A DNA stretch of 42,400 bases from Prevotella sp. (GTDB taxonomy: Bacteria > Bacteroidota > Bacteroidia > Bacteroidales > Bacteroidaceae), in NCBI GenBank assembly GCA_017402445.1, contig JAFPME010000016.1, positions 1 through 42,400 on the forward strand, given 5' to 3'. Under the pieces are notes generated by a model. The model was not told the origin of the DNA. It was given only the letters and a program-made list of their open reading frames with translations, and did no database searches. Below, in pieces: positions 40,312 to 42,400 of the stretch (position 1 is its first letter; each line of letters begins with the position of its first letter). The position numbers were made by a program, and so were the translations under genes.

Positions 40312-41061
40312 ATGATCAAGAAGATTTTAATCTCCCAGCCGAGACCAACAAGTGAGAAATCTCCCTATTTTGATATTGCAGAAAACTACGGGGTCGAACT
40401 CGTGTTCCGCCCGTTCATCAAGGTTGAAGGCCTGACAAGCAAGGAATTTCGTCAGCAGAAGGTAAGCATCGTGAACCACACGGCCGTCGTGTTCACTTCG
40501 CGTCATGCCATCGACAACTACTTCAAGCTTTGCAAGGAAATGCGTTTCGAGGTGCCGGAAGACATGAAGTACTTCTGCGTGACCGAACAAATAGCACTCT
40601 ACATACAGAAATACGTGCAGTACCGAAAGCGCAAGGTGTTCTTCGGTCAGACGGGAAAGATAGCCGACCTCGTGCCCAGCATGGTGAAGCACAAGACCGA
40701 ACGCTACCTCATCCCGATGAGCGACGTGCACGACGACTCGGTGAAGACGCTGCTCGACTCGAAGAAGCTGAACCACACGGAGTGCGTGATGTACCGCACC
40801 GTGAGCAACGACTTCACCGAAGAGGAAGCCAAGGAGTTCGATTATGACCTCTGCGTGTTCTTCAGCCCGTCGGGCATCAACGCCTTTCAGACCACTTTCG
40901 GCGACACGAAGAACGACTCGGTGCGCGTGGCCACCTTCGGACCCTCGACCACTCGGGCTGCCCATGAGGCTGGTCTGAACGTGGTCATCGAAGCTCCGTC
41001 GGCCAAATATCCGTCGATGACAGGTGCCCTGAAAGCCTATCTCGACACGACCAATCCCTAA
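40312..41061 (+). CDS. hemD: Uroporphyrinogen-III synthase family protein
   Basis: HemD closes and inverts the last ring of hydroxymethylbilane to form uroporphyrinogen III in tetrapyrrole synthesis. The 249-residue protein begins MIKKILISQPRPTSEKSPYF and has conserved patches VVFTSRHAIDNYF, CVFFSPSGINAFQ and TFGPSTTRAAHEAGL. The sequence family is very divergent, so the assignment rests on these patches, the length and the position before rnpA-yidD-tyrS. Confidence 0.88.
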   Translation: MIKKILISQPRPTSEKSPYFDIAENYGVELVFRPFIKVEGLTSKEFRQQKVSIVNHTAVVFTSRHAIDNYFKLCKEMRFEVPEDMKYFCVTEQIALYIQKYVQYRKRKVFFGQTGKIADLVPSMVKHKTERYLIPMSDVHDDSVKTLLDSKKLNHTECVMYRTVSNDFTEEEAKEFDYDLCVFFSPSGINAFQTTFGDTKNDSVRVATFGPSTTRAAHEAGLNVVIEAPSAKYPSMTGALKAYLDTTNP

Positions 41062-41077
41062 TCGTCACTCCATCCGC

Positions 41078-41470
41078 ATGTCTGCACCGGCAAGAAACAC
41101 GTTGGGCAGCGAAGAGCGCATCAAGAGCAGAAAGCTCATGGAAAGGCTCTTCAACAGCGGTCAGAGCCAGTCTGTAACGGCATTCCCGCTGCGGCTGGTC
41201 TATGTCCGCATTGCTCGCGAGGAAGGCCGCGTGCCCTACTGCATGATGGTGAGCGTGTCGAAGCGCTGCTTCAAGCGGGCCGTGAAGCGCAACCGCGCCA
41301 AGCGGCAGATGCGCGAGGCCTACCGGCTGCACAAGTCGCTGCGCCCCGCCGTCGGCGACGACGAGACCTTGCTGATGGCTTTCATCTGGATGGACTCGCA
41401 GCCGCACGACAGCAAGCGGGTGGTGAAGAGCCTCTGCCGGCTGTACAAGAAGATGGAGGAGAAGTCATGA
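41078..41470 (+). CDS. rnpA: Ribonuclease P protein component
   Basis: RnpA is the basic protein subunit of RNase P, which matures tRNA 5' ends together with the catalytic RNA. The 130-residue protein has the RNR motif region [19 protein letters not shown] at about 66-84. Its last 4 bases overlap the yidD start (ATGA), a usual arrangement. Confidence 0.95.
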   Translation: MSAPARNTLGSEERIKSRKLMERLFNSGQSQSVTAFPLRLVYVRIAREEGRVPYCMMVSVSKRCFKRAVKRNRAKRQMREAYRLHKSLRPAVGDDETLLMAFIWMDSQPHDSKRVVKSLCRLYKKMEEKS

Positions 41471-41718
41471 AGGTGTTGCGATGGCTCTGGAAAGCTCTTT
41501 CGTGGGCACTCGTAGCCCTGCTGCTCGTGCCCATCTGGATCTATCAGAAAGCCATCTCGCCCTATACGCCGCCCTCGTGCCGCTTCACGCCCACCTGTTC
41601 CGAGTATGCACGGCAGGCACTGCTGAAGCACGGGCCCCTGAAAGGGCTGTGGCTGGCGGTCAGGCGCATCCTGCGATGCCACCCCTGGGGCGGTTCCGGC
41701 TACGATCCGGTGCCTTGA
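41467..41718 (+). CDS. yidD: Membrane protein insertion efficiency factor
   Basis: YidD is a small peripheral inner-membrane protein assisting YidC-dependent insertion. The 83-residue protein has an amphipathic N-terminus, [23 protein letters not shown] with the conserved Cys pair, and the ending [15 protein letters not shown]. It overlaps rnpA by 4 bases. Confidence 0.95.
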   Translation: MKVLRWLWKALSWALVALLLVPIWIYQKAISPYTPPSCRFTPTCSEYARQALLKHGPLKGLWLAVRRILRCHPWGGSGYDPVP

Positions 41719-41764
41719 GCGCAACAGGCAGAAGGCGCGGCGGGCTGCGGCTCTTAGCCGTTCA

Positions 41765-41806
41765 GGATGCAGGATGAATGATTCGGGATGCAGGATGAAT
41801 GATTCT
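41765..41806. repeat. Two 21-bp tandem units before tyrS
   Basis: GGATGCAGGATGAATGATTC occurs at 41765 and 41786, 21 bases apart and identical over 20 bases. It is the fourth gap in this window with a 21-22 bp tandem period, apart from elements A-D. Confidence 0.7.
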
Positions 41807-41866
41807 GATCTGCCTGCAGGACTGTTTTTGAATAGTATTCAGACTTTTAAGACATTATATATAAAT

Positions 41867-42400
41867 ATGAAGAACTTCGTTGAAGAACTCCGCTGGCGCG
41901 GAATGCTGGCACAGATGATGCCAGGAACGGAAGAACTCCTGCAGAAGGAGATGGTGACTGCTTACCTGGGAACCGACCCCACGGCTGACTCGCTGCACAT
42001 CGGACACTTGTGCGGCATCATGATGCTGCGCCACTTGCAGCGTTGTGGACATAAACCCATCATCTTGGTGGGCGGCGCTACGGGCATGATCGGCGACCCC
42101 TCGGGCAAGAGTCAGGAGCGCAACCTGCTCAACGACGAGACACTGCGCCACAACCAGGAGTGCATCAAGGCACAGGTGGCCAAGTTCCTCGACTTCGACT
42201 CGAAGGAGGCCAACGCTGCCGAGATGGTGAACAACTACGACTGGATGAAGGACTTCACCTTCCTTGACTTCGCACGCGAGGTGGGAAAGCACATCACCGT
42301 GAACTACATGATGGCCAAGGAAAGCGTGCAGCAGCGACTCAACGGAACGGCTCGCGACGGACTGTCGTTCACCGAGTTCACCTACCAGCTGCTGCAGGGC
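41867..42400 (+). CDS. tyrS: Tyrosyl-tRNA synthetase (5' part, runs off window)
   Basis: TyrRS charges tRNA(Tyr) with tyrosine. The first 178 codons are present. The class I HIGH motif is visible in [14 protein letters not shown] (about 41-48), with the upstream [12 protein letters not shown] and the tyrosine-binding region [15 protein letters not shown]. The start ATG 41867 lies in an AT-rich leader after the 21-bp tandem units. The gene continues past the window end. Confidence 0.95.
   Translation, partial: MKNFVEELRWRGMLAQMMPGTEELLQKEMVTAYLGTDPTADSLHIGHLCGIMMLRHLQRCGHKPIILVGGATGMIGDPSGKSQERNLLNDETLRHNQECIKAQVAKFLDFDSKEANAAEMVNNYDWMKDFTFLDFAREVGKHITVNYMMAKESVQQRLNGTARDGLSFTEFTYQLLQG

Overview
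The window is ordinary chromosome from a member of the Bacteroidota, most likely a Prevotella-like Bacteroidales species. Support for this: moderately GC-rich coding DNA with AT-rich gaps; gene starts preceded by the Bacteroidota -7 promoter box TAnnTTTG (two of them also with TTTG 19 bp upstream) and mostly lacking Shine-Dalgarno sequences; a fused SecDF; DUF3108, DUF4271 and Big_5 lipoproteins; and the gene runs acpP-fabF-rnc and DUF4271-hemD-rnpA-yidD-tyrS. No rRNA, tRNA, CRISPR array, transposase, integrase or phage gene was seen.

Layout. 1-4.3 kb: a tiny acidic gene with a strong ribosome binding site and its own terminator, then rbfA, a LolC/E-type permease and an LtaS-like sulfatase-fold membrane protein, ending at a shared hairpin terminator. 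4.3-7.1 kb (minus): acpP, fabF, rnc. 7.5-12.1 kb (plus): a GH3-family protein, a Big_5 lipoprotein and a DUF3108 protein. 12.6-16.4 kb (minus): a Kdo/LPS-kinase-like protein, an M28 lipoprotein peptidase, and a fusion of a C26 amidohydrolase with an M19 dipeptidase. 16.5-19.6 kb (minus): an Lrp/AsnC regulator and three consecutive FKBP isomerases predicted to sit in cytoplasm, lipid anchor and periplasm. 20.5-25.8 kb (minus): secDF, an EEP-domain membrane protein and a rhomboid protease. 26.0 kb: HU (plus). 26.3-30.0 kb (minus): a DUF3089 lipoprotein, kduD, a GxxExxY protein and kduI (uronate catabolism). 30.3-30.7 kb: a small damaged gene. 31.3-37.3 kb (plus): a secreted M16 protease, a porin and a sodium:solute symporter. 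37.9-42.4 kb (plus): metK, DUF4271, hemD, rnpA, yidD and the start of tyrS.

The most interesting content is between the genes. A family of intergenic elements about 370 bp long occurs four times (about 12.2, 19.9, 30.7 and 37.4 kb). Each copy carries exactly five tandem 22-bp units with an 11-bp palindromic core whose arms covary, set in conserved flanks. No protein gene fits inside. Three other gaps hold unrelated tandem arrays with the same 21-22 bp period (34.25, 35.65 and 41.77 kb), and a looser array of 21-24 bp steps flanks the GxxExxY gene. A second theme is regulatory: the palindrome TTGTATACAA lies exactly 8 bp downstream of the -7 box of both the Lrp gene and the FKBP operon, and a perfect 14-bp inverted repeat overlaps the Lrp promoter.
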